Assembly: GCA_001632425.1 (NCBI GenBank)
Contig: KV425572.1
Location: 115,656 to 179,655 of the forward strand
DNA from: Neolentinus lepideus HHB14362 ss-1
Taxonomy: Eukaryota > Basidiomycota > Agaricomycetes > Gloeophyllales > Gloeophyllaceae
Direction of reading: 5' to 3'
DNA length: 64,000 nt
Below, one piece after another: positions 35,479-47,476 of this stretch. The notes below the pieces were generated by a model that was not told the DNA's origin, did not search any database, and saw only the letters and a list, made by a program, of their open reading frames with translations. The stretch's first letter is position 1; each line of letters begins with the position of its first letter. Position numbers and translations under genes: made by a program.

Positions 35479-36696
35479 ATGTCGGTGGAGGACTCCACAG
35501 TAGTCTATGTCGCGGTGTCGATACTAGTCTTGGGTGTAACTTCTGTAAGTCGCAGAGTCTATTTCATTATTTGGGATGAGTTCCCAGTTCATCCTTGTTC
35601 TTCGAGTTCTGGGTCGCTTAGAGCGTACGCTGGAACGACGACGACGACTAGGGTAGGCAAACTGCCTTTTGTTCTGATTCAACTTGTAAACTATGTCTGG
35701 GTGGGATGATTGACGTGTGCTAGCTCTACGCAGCCCTGATACTATGGTCACCACCACCTATCATTACCCGGGAAGGGGAGAAGAAGTACCGTTCCAAGTT
35801 GTCGCCGTCGAAATACCTCCCTCTACCTTCAATAAATGACCCAGCACAGGTCGATCTCTCCGTAATCATCCCAGCCTACAATGAGACGGAACGGCTTCCA
35901 GACATGCTCACAACAACAATAAAACACTTGGAGTCCCTCAAAAAGTCGCGGTCCTACGAGCTCCTCATCGTTGACGACGGGTCTTCAGACGGCACGCCGG
36001 ACTTCATGCTTAAACTCGCGATCAATGAGTATCCTGGTAGCGACATCCGGATTGTGCAGCTAGAGAGGAATCTGGGTAAGGGCGGTGCAGTGCGCCATGG
36101 TATGTTGCATGGGAGAGGGAAGAGGCTGCTCATGGTCGACGCAGATGGAGCGAGTCGATTCGAGGACCTCGAGCTTCTGTGGAAGAACATTGACGAGCTC
36201 GAATCGAGCGAGGACGCACCCGCAATCGCGGTGGGCAGCCGAGCGCACCTAGTCAAAACTGAGGCCGTTGTGAAGGCGAGTATCATAGTTATCCATCCGT
36301 TGATGTATCCCAGTAACCCGAAACGCCTCCTCGCAGCGCTCCGTCCTCCGCAATATCCTCATGTACGGTCTGCACACTGTCTTGCGCGTCGTCGGCGTCG
36401 GCCACATCCGTGATACGCAGTGCGGGTTCAAGCTGTTCAACCGCCCTGCCGCGCGCCTGGTGTTCCCCGCCCAGCACATCACCAACTGGATTTTTGACGT
36501 CGAGCTACTCCTCCTTGCCAAGCAGCTAAGAATTCCCGTCGCGGAGGTGCCCATCGAGTGGCACGAGGTCCCCGGCAGCAAGCTTAACGTGATGACCGCG
36601 TCGCTGCAGATGCTCCGGGATCTCTTAATCATGAGAGGAAATCAGCTCTTTGGGCGATGGAAGGTTGCGCAGGGGAGACCGAATGGTAGGACATAG
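35479..36696 (+). CDS. ALG5: Dolichyl-phosphate beta-glucosyltransferase
   Basis: Three exons, 35479-35544, 35724-36275 and 36337-36696, giving 325 residues, the usual ALG5 length. The N-terminal signal-anchor helix spans the first intron (STVVYVAVSILVLGVTS/LYAALILW). The GT-A glycosyltransferase-2 fold follows: LSVIIPAYNETERLP, LLIVDDGSSDGT, RNLGKGGAVRHGM, and the DAD motif (LLMVDADGASRFED). Later blocks are IRDTQCGFKLF, NWIFDVELL and PIEWHEVPGSK. The enzyme moves glucose from UDP-glucose to dolichyl phosphate on the cytosolic face of the ER, supplying the donor for N-glycan assembly. Intron 2 uses a GC donor (GCGAGT at 36276) and the AG at 36335-36336. The gene lies between two inward-facing dead BTB copies. 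Confidence 0.93.
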
Positions 36697-36997
36697 AGGA
36701 CATGAGCCTATACGTACAATGACTCTTATAATCGGAAGTATTTATCACCTTCTTCACTGCATGAACGTGGCTTGCCAATCAAACTCCCCAGCAGGGCGTC
36801 ATCGTCGCGTTGAATCGCATCCACATCGATGTCATTTACATTACTGACAACATCGTCTTCCCCAATGTCTACCATGCACCTTTTTGAACATGCCTTCATC
36901 AGCAATTCCCTCAACGTATGTCATCTCCATCATGGATTTCACAGTGCACAATTGGGTGACGCCCACCAATTACCAGGTGGCACAAAAGTCGTAAGTC

Positions 36998-38050
36998 TCA
37001 GCAATCTGGTGTGGGCATGATGAATAAGTCGTCACAGGGTGCTGGATCTAAGCTCACTTCTTTGATCTCCACATTGACTGCTGCTGCCAGCAATTCACTG
37101 AACTGCGTAAGATCCGAGTATGCAGCGTAATGGCAAGTACTACATTCGGCCGCTTTTCCCAGCGCGACTCCAGCGTGTCCCGAGACGTGGCAGAGTCACC
37201 GCAGGGTTTCTTTAGAAGAGCCTCCCGAGCATGGTGCTGAATATTTTCCAAAATAAGACGACCTTGGCCCATGCGTTTCACATCTGAACCATGTCCAGCG
37301 CTTATCGTCCTGAGAGACCCACCCCATGCCCGCGTCATTACACAAGTTGGCAGCGCCGTCGGCGCAATCCTCCCGGAATCCAAGGAGTCGGTGGAGCGCA
37401 AGAGCCGAGGTGTACTGCAGCTCTCCTGCTGCTGGCCTCAAGATCATGGATTTTCGTAAAGTATATCTCGCTGCAATTCGTGCTTCGTCATTCAGTTTCA
37501 AACTGCACGCAATTGCAAAAACCGACAACGGCTTGTTCTCCAGGAATGCAAGTGACACCAATTCCTTCTTCAGCCCCTTCGTCACTGCCTCGAATTGGTA
37601 CTTCATGGCAGCCGCCAGGACGAGACGAATCTCTGCTGCGGCCTCCCATGTCGGTGGCTCTAAGGGATAGCAAAGTTGAAGCAACTTTTCGACAACGTCG
37701 CCCTTCTCCTCCGTCATAGGTACGGTTCGATCGTCAGTAGCTTGTCTATTGCTCGTTCCTGGTGCCTCCTCGTTGGCGTTGCCTACCCTGAACATGTCGC
37801 GAAATAACGGGGATGCGAGTGACAGGATGACCTTGTGAGCGCGGAAGTCGAATTGGTCCGTGGAGCGCAAGATAATATCGGCTGTTTCGTCTTCCTGGAA
37901 GAGCGGCTCTGATACCGATAGGCAAGGTGTTAGCTTGACGATAATTCAGCTCGGCTTGGGACACGTACGAGTTGGCTGCCATCGGGGAACTGGGTCAGTC
38001 TCAGGATGCTGCACCTGCACCTGCGCAGCTGGGTCGGGTGTGGCCTCCAT
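36998..38050 (-). pseudogene. BTB/POZ-domain protein gene with two frameshifts
   Basis: Minus strand. Exon 1 is 38050-37969 (MEATPDPAAQVQ...RWQPT); a GT..AG intron leads to exon 2 from 37908 (PLFQEDETADIILRST). The BTB fold (FRAHKVILSLASPLFRDMF) is intact, then near 37265 the frame shifts so that REALLKKPCGDSATSRDTLES is read in a second frame. It shifts back near 37155 into GKAAECSTCHYAAYSDL... and ends at a stop near 36998. In the original frame a TGA at 37196 ends the protein early. It is paralogous to 33966-35088. A truncated BTB protein could still be made, but the conserved tail is lost. The 300 bp between this gene's end and the ALG5 stop holds nothing else recognisable. Confidence 0.7.
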
Positions 38051-38308
38051 TCTCGACTATGTACAGATTGGCAGTGAACGCGGTGGTTCGATGTCTGTAG
38101 AGCTGGAAGGGCGCGTGTACCGCACGAGTCAATCCGTCACAGTTTCTATAGATTGAAGAATCTTCATTTCCACCCCAGTGGAGGGCATATGGAACTTACT
38201 ATTTCGTTCCCACTGAGATTGATGCGAAGACGATACTATACACTTTGCGCGAGTCCAACAAAGAATGGGGACCCGGGGTGCAACTGGTTGCTTCTTCTGG
38301 TATTCGCG

Positions 38309-38337
38309 TTCCTCCACTAGAGACTCTAGTGGAGGAA
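38309..38337. repeat. 29-bp palindrome (14-bp perfect arms, 1-nt centre)
   Basis: Arms 38309-38322 and 38324-38337 are exact reverse complements around a single A. Twenty bases downstream a second palindrome (38358-38374) has 7-bp arms, GATCACC and GGTGATC, and a 3-nt loop. Confidence 0.9.
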
Positions 38338-38984
38338 TGCAAATGATGGACGTCGTGGATCACCTCTGGTGATCGTCTCTGCTCAAACTTGAATGAACCG
38401 CTAGCTCCCTTCGCCGCCTCGGACGCGCGTGCGGAGTTGTGCCAGGTACTTATCTCTTCTCTCGCCATGGTTATCGATACGCATGCCAAGCTGGATAAAT
38501 TCATGCGAAGCCACTACCCCTTGGGTTCAGAGGTTTGCACGACTGATGTCTGATCTCGTGACCGAGATATTCTTTGTGCTTGACGGATTCAACAGTGTGC
38601 TAACGGAGGAGTTATCTTTGCGAGTTCCCCAGGAGGTATCAATCATGATTCGCATCGTTCCTAGGCAGACGGTGCAAACGGTCGAACAGTCTCCGGGTGC
38701 AGGCTACGAATTTGGTGCAACGGATGCTCCCGAAGCCCCTGATGAAGACGGCCTGACTGGGAGTTCCGCTTGCTGTCGTAAAAAGTGCGGGACCCAGACC
38801 ACAATTGTAAGGAGTGTGCCGATGCAGCGACGATGATGATATTTGGAACTCGTCGCAAGTACTCGCATGGCTGCTGCAAGTCGGATTATCAACTCTCTAA
38901 GTATCACGTTGCAACCGGTAGCCTACGTGGATCCCAATGCGGAGAGGTCAAGGGGCCGACAGAAAGAAAGTTCTATACACGACG

Positions 38985-39028
38985 TCAGAAAGTCCGACTA
39001 AGGCCCAGGGAGGGACCCCCCCTCCCCT
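38985..39028 (+). repeat. Short direct repeat with GGGACCCCCCCTCCCC box, copy 1
   Basis: Begins TCAGAAAGTCCG and ends in an AGGGACCCCCCCTCCCC run. The same order of elements recurs at 39384-39432 with a few substitutions. Confidence 0.75.
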
Positions 39029-39383
39029 ACGTAATCTTCACACGACCCATATTGGGTAAATAAATTACCAAATCTGTCTTATTCTGTCATTTCAACATAT
39101 CTCAAGTTGGAGCAAATAAGTATCATGGGTCTCTATTAAAGTAGCATACATCAGATAATATTATGACATGAATGAAGACTAAGTTTTCTAGCCAACCTTC
39201 ATTAATGGGAAGCCACGCGTCGGCGCCAAACAAGGTCAAACAGCACAGTGGCACGTCTTCCTCGACCTGCCTGCCAGTGAAAGAAATGCTGGTAGTCCAT
39301 TATAGCTATTTTACACCATTCTTGGATCGTGAGGGCTTGGAATCACCTATCTGTTATCACTAGCAGTCCAAATATGGGGGTCT

Positions 39384-39432
39384 TCAGAAAGTCCGGATAA
39401 GGACCTCGAAGGGACCCCCCCTCCCCCCTCCC
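39384..39432 (+). repeat. Short direct repeat with GGGACCCCCCCTCCCC box, copy 2
   Basis: Second copy, about 400 bp from the first (offset 399). The sequence between the copies is not recognisable as coding. The pair could be the ends of a small element or a duplicated control box. Confidence 0.75.
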
Positions 39433-40677
39433 CGTGTGCCGGCAACTCCCGGTGTCGGCCCCTTGGGAGAGTCTATAAGCAGCTGACATGGTCCTGTTGT
39501 ATTTCGTTGTGGGTATGAGTACCCGGCCCTCGTCGTCTAGTCAGGCAACCACCCGCGAATCGGCGAATAGCAGTCTGAGTCATGATGTAACTTGAAGTCA
39601 ACAAGCGTTTTGCGGAATTGCACCGTTCTTTGAATAAAGCCCTCGGAATTCAGATTGGAGGACGCGCTTCGTCACGTACGTATATCACACGTGAGTGTTA
39701 CTTCACACGTGCAATTTCACTCCCCTCAGAATCTTCCTCGCCCTCGAAGGCCGGACGCCGAGCCACGATTGAATATCCACAAATCCAGCTGGTAAAACTG
39801 AGCAGTGGGCTCCCACCTGACATCCTTATTACCCACGGTTTTGTGGCGAAGTCTTCGCTTGCTAAGGCGAGAACGCGGCGACGTTTCTGCACTTGACGGA
39901 GGAAGAGCGTGACTAGCTTTCGAGACGATTTGCTGGGTGCATTTATTGATTCTTGAGACATGAAGACGAACACATCTCGGACCTTTGGTCCGAAGTGCCT
40001 TGCTCGGGCCACATCCCAATACCAGGGACCAGAGTCAGAGGTCTTCCAGAGAGACCTAGTGGGAATTGGAGTGACTATTTTGTGAATCCGGTTCGTAGGC
40101 GTAGAGCGCTGCATCACCAAGGAAGTACCTCGGGTCGTATCCATATGGGATGATTCTGCACGTTTTATATTCTTGTCTCATATCATTGTGCTGTGCAGAC
40201 TCACCCCAGTGAATCCGTACTCTACGTCGCTCAAGCCATGCTTACCACGGGTCACCCCATAGAGCGCCTTGATCATCTCACCATTTTTCTTCAGCTGCAT
40301 CGCCGCGCACCCACACATCATCACCATAGGAAGGGAGTGCAAGCCTTGGAAATAGCTGTAGAAGAAAGGTATAAATCAGTTTTGGCGAGCTTATTGATAT
40401 TTCCGTAGTCCCTGTAAAGATCGCCGTCCTTGTCTAGAGATGCCACGCATCGCACTGATAGAGTAATTTTATTCCTTTCCTGGCTAAAGTGTCATATGTT
40501 TCCTCTTCATCCGTGTTTGTGTTGATGCTGAAACACAAATAAAAACAGAAGAGGTTGCTTAGATCGTTCTTCCGAAAGCACAGTCTCAAATATTCCTACA
40601 CAGCTGATGTCTCAAAGGTCGTTCAAAGCGTAAGCAATAGCAATATAAATAGATGAACACGGACGTAATCATAACAA

Positions 40678-42770
40678 TCATAGCCCTCCCCCAAAGCCTC
40701 TCGAGGAGCGGTAGTACGACCCTCCGCCTCCAAACCCGCCACCCCCAAATCCACCTCCGCCAAATCCGCCGCCGCTGTGCCCGAAACCAGAGTGGCCGCC
40801 GTGCGCACTCTGGAAGATGAAGTCGGAGAAGTCCATGCCTCCCATGCCTCCCATACCTCCCATACCTCCCATTCCAGAGGAATCCATCTGCCCGTCCTCG
40901 TCCTCACCCAGATCATAGCGTTGCCGCCGTCGAGTATCTGAGAGTACAGAGTGAGCTTCGACCACCAGCTTGAATTTCTCCTCATCACCACCCTGTGAGT
41001 GCACGTTAGTACGTGTACTGAGTAGGGAATCGATGGTATTCTGACCTTATCCGGATGGTGAATGAGACTCTCTCTGCGATAAGCCTTCTTGATTTCGATC
41101 TCGGTTGCATCTCGGGCAATACCTGTCATGCCTATCAGCCTCGCCAAGTCTTGGAAGAGTAAAGGTCCATACCCAAAATTTTGTAATAATCCTTCGTCTT
41201 ACTCCTCTTCAAGGCAGTCTCTGCCTTTTTCAGCTCATCCCGTAGTGAACGCACATCTGCATCGCTGCCTTCAACCCCGGCCTGCTCCATGGACGCTTTA
41301 AAGTCGGACACGGCCTCGTCGAATTTCTCCATGTGCAGATATATCCGGGCACGGGTCCTGAGGGCTTTGAACGAAGTGGAGTTGAGGGATAGTGAGATGT
41401 CAGTGTCGGTCAGTGCTTCTTCATACTGGTTCATCTGCAATCAGAAGTTATGAGGGACAAGTACATCTGTAGAAAGTGACGCCACACGCCTTAACCAAAG
41501 TCGTGGCTCTATTCGATAACAACGTCGCACGCATCTGACCACCTTTCCCTTCCTCTTCCTTGTCGCCAACTCGCTGTCACAGCAATAAACATCAAAAATA
41601 GCGAATAGTGCCTTACTGGTACTGACCTCTAGAGCCTCACCGTATTTATCAACAGCCTCCTGGAGTTTTCCTGCTTTGAAAGCCTGATTACCTTCCTCTT
41701 TCAGACGCTCGACATCTTTGACGCGTCTCCGCAGCCTCATTGCAGGTTCGTGCCCGGGATCCAGCCGTAGTGCGCTCGAGACGTGTTGCAGTGCCTGAGC
41801 AAGCCTTGCAGATAAGAACAGTACCAGACCTCGTAGCGTAAGTACATCCGGAGAGTTGGGGTCAAGGCGCAGAGCATCACTATCCAATTCGTTTCAGTGT
41901 TCGCAATCAAATAAGGCGACAAGCGATGACACTCACTTGGCAGCAGTGTTTGCAGCGTCCCAGTTCGCCCGTGTCAATTCTAACTCAACACGCCAAAGCC
42001 TCCATTCCGTCGGCATCTCCCCTCCCTCTCCCTCTATACTCTGGAAGCACTTGTCCAGCGCTAAGCGAGCCATGCCCCATTCCTTCCGTGCTCTCGCGCC
42101 ATCAAAGTTCCGCATATGCGCCTCGAGCTCTAAGACCTTCTCCTGGAGCTGCAGGGCAGCCGTGTTTCCTGGTTCGGCCCCGAGAGCAGCGCGGAGGGTC
42201 GAAAGAGCTGGGGTGGGCGACCCGATGGCAAGTTGGCATCGCGCAAGTCGGACGAGGGTTTTGGCAGACGGAGTTGCGGATTGAAGGATAGCAGCTTGCT
42301 GACAGTCTGCCAAGGCAGGTCGGAACCGCTTTAGTGCCATGTAGGCGGCAGCACGGTTTGTAAGGTAAGCGGGCTCAGTCGGCATTAAATCTAGAGCATT
42401 GTAAGCAGGCAGTCAGGAATAAGTAGGAAGAGTCGTACCAATAGCCTTAGTGTATAGCCCGACCGCCTCCGCCCACCGTTTTGCTTTGAAGGCGACATTT
42501 CCCTGCTCCTTAGTTTTCTCTGCCTCCGCGGCAGTGTCTATGGGTTCCGGAGGTTCTGCAACGTAAGGCGGCGGGGGTGAGGACTCCTTTGAGCTGCCGC
42601 TCGCTTCTGCCTCGACGGAGTCTACGTCGGCTTGCTCGACTTCATCCTGCTTTCTAACGCAGAATAAGCCTCCGTTTGAACTAGACGTTAGGGTTAACAT
42701 ACTCAACGGCAGCTTTACGGGCCTGTGCCTGCTGTTTCTTTTTCTGCTGTTGCGCTTTCTTGTTTCCCAT
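40678..42770 (-). CDS. DNAJC7/TPR2-like co-chaperone (TPR repeats plus J domain)
   Basis: Eight exons on the minus strand: 42770-42703, 42653-42439, 42390-41937, 41879-41627, 41573-41490, 41434-41173, 41122-41046 and 40992-40678; 575 residues. A basic N-terminus (MGNKKAQQQKKKQQ) and a Glu/Pro linker are followed by TPR motifs in two groups (AEKTKEQGNVAFKAKRWAEA..., RLKEEGNQAFKAGKLQEAVD...), then a C-terminal J domain with HPDK (YRRESLIHHPDK) and a Gly/Met-rich tail with four MGG repeats and repeated GFGGG units. Relatives bind Hsp70 and Hsp90 through the TPRs and stimulate Hsp70 through the J domain. The intron after exon 5 has a GC donor (GCGTGT, 41489). The 382 bp upstream to the next gene's stop contains no other feature. 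Confidence 0.92.
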
Positions 42771-43152
42771 TCTTCAGACCTTCCAGCGAGCGATTATCGA
42801 GACACAGTTGAGCAAACCTGTGGCGTGCCGCTCAGCACAAGGACAGGGACCCGGACAAATATTCGCACGAAGATGGTTACTTCCTGTTAGGCAATCTACA
42901 TGCTTTTTCAGGAGTTATGTTTTCCGAAGTGTCCGATATTATATCATCCATTCGACATTCAGTATATAGCTACAGAAACCCACTTACAACCAACAAGGCA
43001 TCTAAGAATCGTACACGAAGTCAAGAAATACAAACCAATATCATAGTACAATATGCACCTGTCCGTCTGGATCCCAATGCTAGTGATAGTTTAGTTGTTA
43101 GATGATGACGAAGACCAGGAGGAGGCAATAGCGGAACACTCGACACAAGGTA

Positions 43153-45358
43153 TCAGGTCTCGTCTCCCTCCCGGGGCCGGAAGCTCCAGAACTCCATGAC
43201 CGTCTTCCCAGCCCGCTTACACATAATCGCACAGACGTCCTTGCGGAATGCCACCTTCCAAACACTCTCACAAGGCTCGCTCAGCTCGCGGATGGGCTTG
43301 CCCGTTTTCATCTCAAAGAGCCTGACCCGTCCGTCGTTACCGCCGGTGACAAGAAGGTTGTCATTGAACTGCAGCGCGGTGACGGAGGAGTCGTGTGCGT
43401 TTATGCGGTGCTGAATCGCAAAGTTCAGGTTGCTGTTGCTATTGCTGCTGGCCGAGGAGTTTGGCAAAGAAGGGGTGATGGAGAAGGTGATTACACGACC
43501 GTCGGAGCCGCCTGTGGCAAGGATGTTACGGGAAAGCTGGAGTTGACACACGAGCGCTGTGTGGCCCTGGAGGAGTGCGATGCATTCGCTGTAGAAAGTC
43601 GAGTGAGCATGACATGGAAGATATTATGGAAAGTCATACTGACCCCGTAGACGCATCCCATACGCGGACTGACGTGTCCAAGCCGCCCGAAGCGATTCTG
43701 ACCCCATCGAAGGCTACAGAGTATATTTGATGATAGTGACCCCGGAGTACGTAGAGACATTCGCCGGTATCAACATTCCATAACTATACAACGTTAAACA
43801 AAAATCAGCAACATACGCTGAGCAAAGTTGAGATTGTACGAACCCTGCAAGTGCAGTCATAGCTGCCGCTGACCACCTTATTCCCATGCACGTCCAAGCA
43901 ACGTACGCTCTGCTGGTGACCTTGCAGAACTCTGAGCATCCTGCCGCGCTGAACATCCCAGACGCGCAGAGTACAGTCCCGGGATCCCGAGACGGCGATC
44001 GGGCGGTGATGCAATACCTTGATGCAGCGGATGGTCGAGGTGTGGCCGTGTAGAACATATATACAGTATCTGAAGATAGTTTCAAATTACCGAAACAGTC
44101 AACTCAGGATAAGCTACTCACCCAGACTTGACGTCCCAGACCCTTACGACCTTGTCGCATCCTCCACTGACAACCAAAGCGTTCACCTGACCCCAACCCT
44201 CCGACGCCGAGCACACATCACTGTGCTTTGGCTCCTCATCTTCCTCATCATCCGCAGTCCTCGGCCTGTTCACGTTATCCAGCCCCACCGCGCTTCTCAA
44301 GCTCGGGGGAACGAACTGGTCCAGCCCAGGCCTCCCACCCGTCGGATTGGCCATGCCCCCCACCGCGCACCGCAACTGCTCCGCCGTATCCCTCCTGCTC
44401 TCCTCCTCCCCGTCCCACAGCCCCTCCCGCTCCGCCGACCCGCCCCAGCGCCCGCCGCGGCTCACGAGGTTGACCGCCCACACGCCCGACTCGTGCCCGA
44501 TCAGTGTACGAGCGAGGACGCCCGTCTTGGCACTAAATACGTAGATGCGGCAGTTGGCTAGTCCGACGACGACCCATTCGAGGTCCATGGCGACCGAAGT
44601 GACGACACCGCTGTCGGGGCTGACGATGGGGATCCTGTGGGCGCGCAGGAGATGGCCGCCTCTTCGCCACGCCTTCACTGTGGATGGTCAATGAATATCG
44701 AAACCAACGAGAGTAAGCTTCCCTCACTGGTTGTGTACGCAACCTTGAAATGCTTCCGATACGCATACTGAGGGAGAGACAGGTTGAGTCGGGGCATGGT
44801 CGAGGAGCTCGCTTGCAGCGCCAAGTCCTCATCCCCATTGCCCCGTCGCGTCGCCCGCAACCTCCTTCTATCCTTCGCATCTAGCTCGGGCTGGAAATCG
44901 TGCACATCGCACACTCTCTTCCATATCCACTCGTCCGCGAGTAGCCTGTTCCAGTACTTGCTGACCTGGCTCGCGCGCGCTAGCGTTTTCGCGTCCGTGA
45001 TATAGCTCAGAATGTGCAACGCAATCTCAATGGGCAGGTCGCGCAGGAAATCTCTCTTGAGGAGAGGTGCGATAGTCGTGGATATGAACAGCAACTCAGA
45101 AGCATTGCATTCACTGAGGATAGCCTGGATATATTGGAATCTATCCGAAGATCCGAGCGAGACAAACTCTTGTAGAGAGTTAAATGGGTATTTCGAGCAT
45201 GCCGGCGTCGCGGAAACGAAGGAAGTGAGCGAGGGCCGGGGAGATGGTGCAGGAGTGGGGGGAGACGCTATAGGCATGTAGAGCGTAGATTCTGCCGCCA
45301 TGGTTGTATTCCAGGACGAGCTGCTAGCGTCTTCGGTTCCATCTGGAGCAGCGTACAT
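43153..45358 (-). CDS. F-box/WD40 protein, Cdc4/FBW7-like SCF substrate receptor
   Basis: Minus strand, ATG at 45358, stop at 43153, about five exons with GT..AG introns (near 44727-44678, 44114-44065, 43846-43788 and 43645-43588). The N-terminus is Ser/Thr-rich. An F-box (DFLRDLPIEIALHILSYI...LARASQVSKYWNRLLADEWIWKRVC) follows, then a linker (KHFKVAYTT...WRRGG) and WD40 repeats: GHESGVWAVN, GGCDKVVRVWDVKSG, GHTSTIRCIK, GSRDCTLRVWDVQRG, GHQQSVRCLDV, GSYDCTCR, GGLDTSVRVWDASTG, GGSDGRV and GGNDGRVRLFEMKTG. This is the layout of Cdc4 proteins, which bind phosphorylated degrons for SCF ubiquitination and control the cell cycle. Between the first and second repeats there is a long acidic insertion (about 70 residues, TADDEEDEE). 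I assign the family, not strict orthology. Confidence 0.88.
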
Positions 45359-45581
45359 GTCGTCTAGGGCGGCGACGACGCTGTAGTCGCGATCGTCGCT
45401 GTCGAGTGCAACGATGAAGAAGACCGGACGCGGAGATACTCAGGTTCTCGGGGGCTGTGCTGGAACCCCGGATCCACCTCCCCGTTAATTATTGCACATG
45501 GGTTTTGAAATTCAGTGGCAGTAATGCCGTACGATAGAAATACAGCACTGATGTACAACATTGAATCTTCTTACACTCCGA

Positions 45582-47083
45582 CTACGATGCAATCAGAACC
45601 TGCCGAAGAAACATCGAGATATCAGCGACTATGAGGACAAAGGAACCTCAGACTTACCGCTGAAGGCGTCAATCCAAGATCCTTCAGTGTCCGCGAAAAA
45701 TCAGCCTGGCTGAATTGTTTCCTGCAAAAATAATGTCAGAACATACTCGTGGGCAACAATTCGTCTTGCACCTAGGAAAAGTTAGCGAGAAGGTCACTGT
45801 ATCGGCATCGACAGCCAACGTCTGTCCAGCCAAGTATTCCGCAACATTACGCAAGGCTGAGACAGCGGTCAGCTGCGCCGACCAAAATCACGAGAGGCAG
45901 AAACGTACTGGCATCGCTGGGCAAGGATGTGGTGTACGGCGTCCCGCCACTCGCCAGCCGGATTTGCAGCCTCGTCTCCTTGAATTCCCGTTTCTCACCC
46001 GGCGCTGCAGCAGGTTTGCTCACCGAAGCTGCAGCTTCAGCGGGCGGTGCCTTACCCTCCCGTAAGGCCTTCTCGCGAGCAGCTTTTGCCGCCCGCTCGC
46101 GTTTGTCCGCCTCGATCTGAGCTTTGACCGCTGCGCGCGCTTTGGCTTCTTCCTGTTTTTCTATAGAGGGACCGGTGAGGATCTGACTCGAAAGTATTTA
46201 TTCTATCGTATACCTCTGCGTTTCGCTTCGGCCTCTTTGATCGCCTGTTTCGCTGCAAGGTCTTCCTTGATCTGACCCATATCCTATCACGATACCATTA
46301 ATTTGTATGCACGTTGTGTGGGTAAATAGAACTTACCTTGCCGGCTTTTCTACGGATAGCAAGGTTGGCAGCCTCCTCCTTCGCATTCTCCGCCGCCTTC
46401 CGCGCTCTTTTCTCTGCCATCCTCTTCCGCAAGTCCTCCAGCTTCTGTTTCTTCTCCTCTTCAGTTAAAGGCTTAATCTACGGGCGGCACCAGCCATATA
46501 TGAGAAGACGGATGAGACGAGACGAACATTCTGTCACGCACCTCCTCCGTAGACTCCTCGAACTGGTCGTGTCCGCTCTTCTCAGCATGATAATTGGCAA
46601 AGTCAACATTCTTGAATAACTTGTCACACTGCAAACATCTGATGCTCTAACGCCACTGATCAGACTGTCTCTCGCCGAAAACGATATATATACAGACGCG
46701 TACCTTGGCCTCCACAGGAGCAGCAGCTTCACCAGACCCAGATCCTGATCCTGATCCCGACGCTGGGGCAACATTCGCTTTCCCATAAGCAGCCTTTAGA
46801 GCCTCCAGATCCTCGTCGTCTCCGTCCACGTCCATCGGATTTCCTGCTGATCCCGCAGGTGCCGTGTTTGCGCTTGCACTGGGATCAGGAATGGGATCGC
46901 TCTCGTGCTCTATAATGTGATCCATCGCAGGCTGCAGACCACGACCATTAGTCGCTTTCAGCGCCCCTGCAGCGAAACTTGGTTCAGTTCAAGGATGCCA
47001 GTGAGTTTGAGTATTACACTCACACTCGACACGAGCGGGGTCGAAACCCATAGAAAGAAGAACATCTTTGTCACCGGACATCG
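45582..47083 (-). CDS. UBA/UBX-domain protein, UBXN1 (SAKS1)-like
   Basis: Minus strand, start ATG 47083 (MSGDKDVLLSMGFDPARVE), stop at 45582, at least six exons. The N-terminal UBA domain continues after the first intron (ALKATNGRGLQPAMDHIIEH). An acidic linker with Ser-Gly repeats leads to a single zinc-finger-like block (KCDKLFKNVDFANYHAEKSGH, then EESTEE). A long charged coiled coil follows (KPLTEEEKKQKLEDLRKRM...), then a C-terminal UBX domain (TRLQIRLASGGTPYTTSL, TLSAVAEYLAGQT, LTFPRKQFSQADFSRTLKDLGLTPSAVL). UBX proteins recruit the AAA ATPase Cdc48/p97 to ubiquitinated clients. The splice site before CDKLF has two nearby acceptors; I chose the one that keeps frame. It lies 223 bp upstream of the Cdc4-like gene on the same strand, but the two are separate transcription units. 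Confidence 0.88.
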
Positions 47084-47476
47084 TGATACAAGAATGACAC
47101 TAGTACTGTAGAGGATTTTGAAAGATCTCTGTATGCTTGAGTTCGAGTGGCAATAAAGCGGTGGGTGAAGCTGGGTATACACGTAATCCCACTATATTGG
47201 GAAAGATACCTGTCAAATATAGTAATTTGTCCGGATCTGAGCTTTGCGGACACCAGACATGGTGAAAGTTACGTTTGTGAACCTCAAACAAACCAGACTT
47301 ATAGACTTCGTATTTCAGTAACAACGTAGCTCTTATAATATCTAAAATCAAGCTATCTCCTACAAGGCATCATCATACATCTACTCCTGGGAAAGAAGAG
47401 CGATACATTAATTGTCGGCGTGAAACGATATCACAGCCTCTATATACATTGCCTACCTTGTACTTGTAATATAGGT

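Larger units (their letters stand above)
38051..40677. other. 2.6-kb intergenic with palindromes and short repeats
   Basis: Several frames of 60-150 codons exist on both strands (38429-38836 plus, 38785-39063 plus, 39698-40144 minus), but none resembles a family I know and several start without ATG. Two palindromes lie at 38309-38374 and a repeated GC-rich box at 38985 and 39384. I see no complete gene. Confidence 0.5.
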
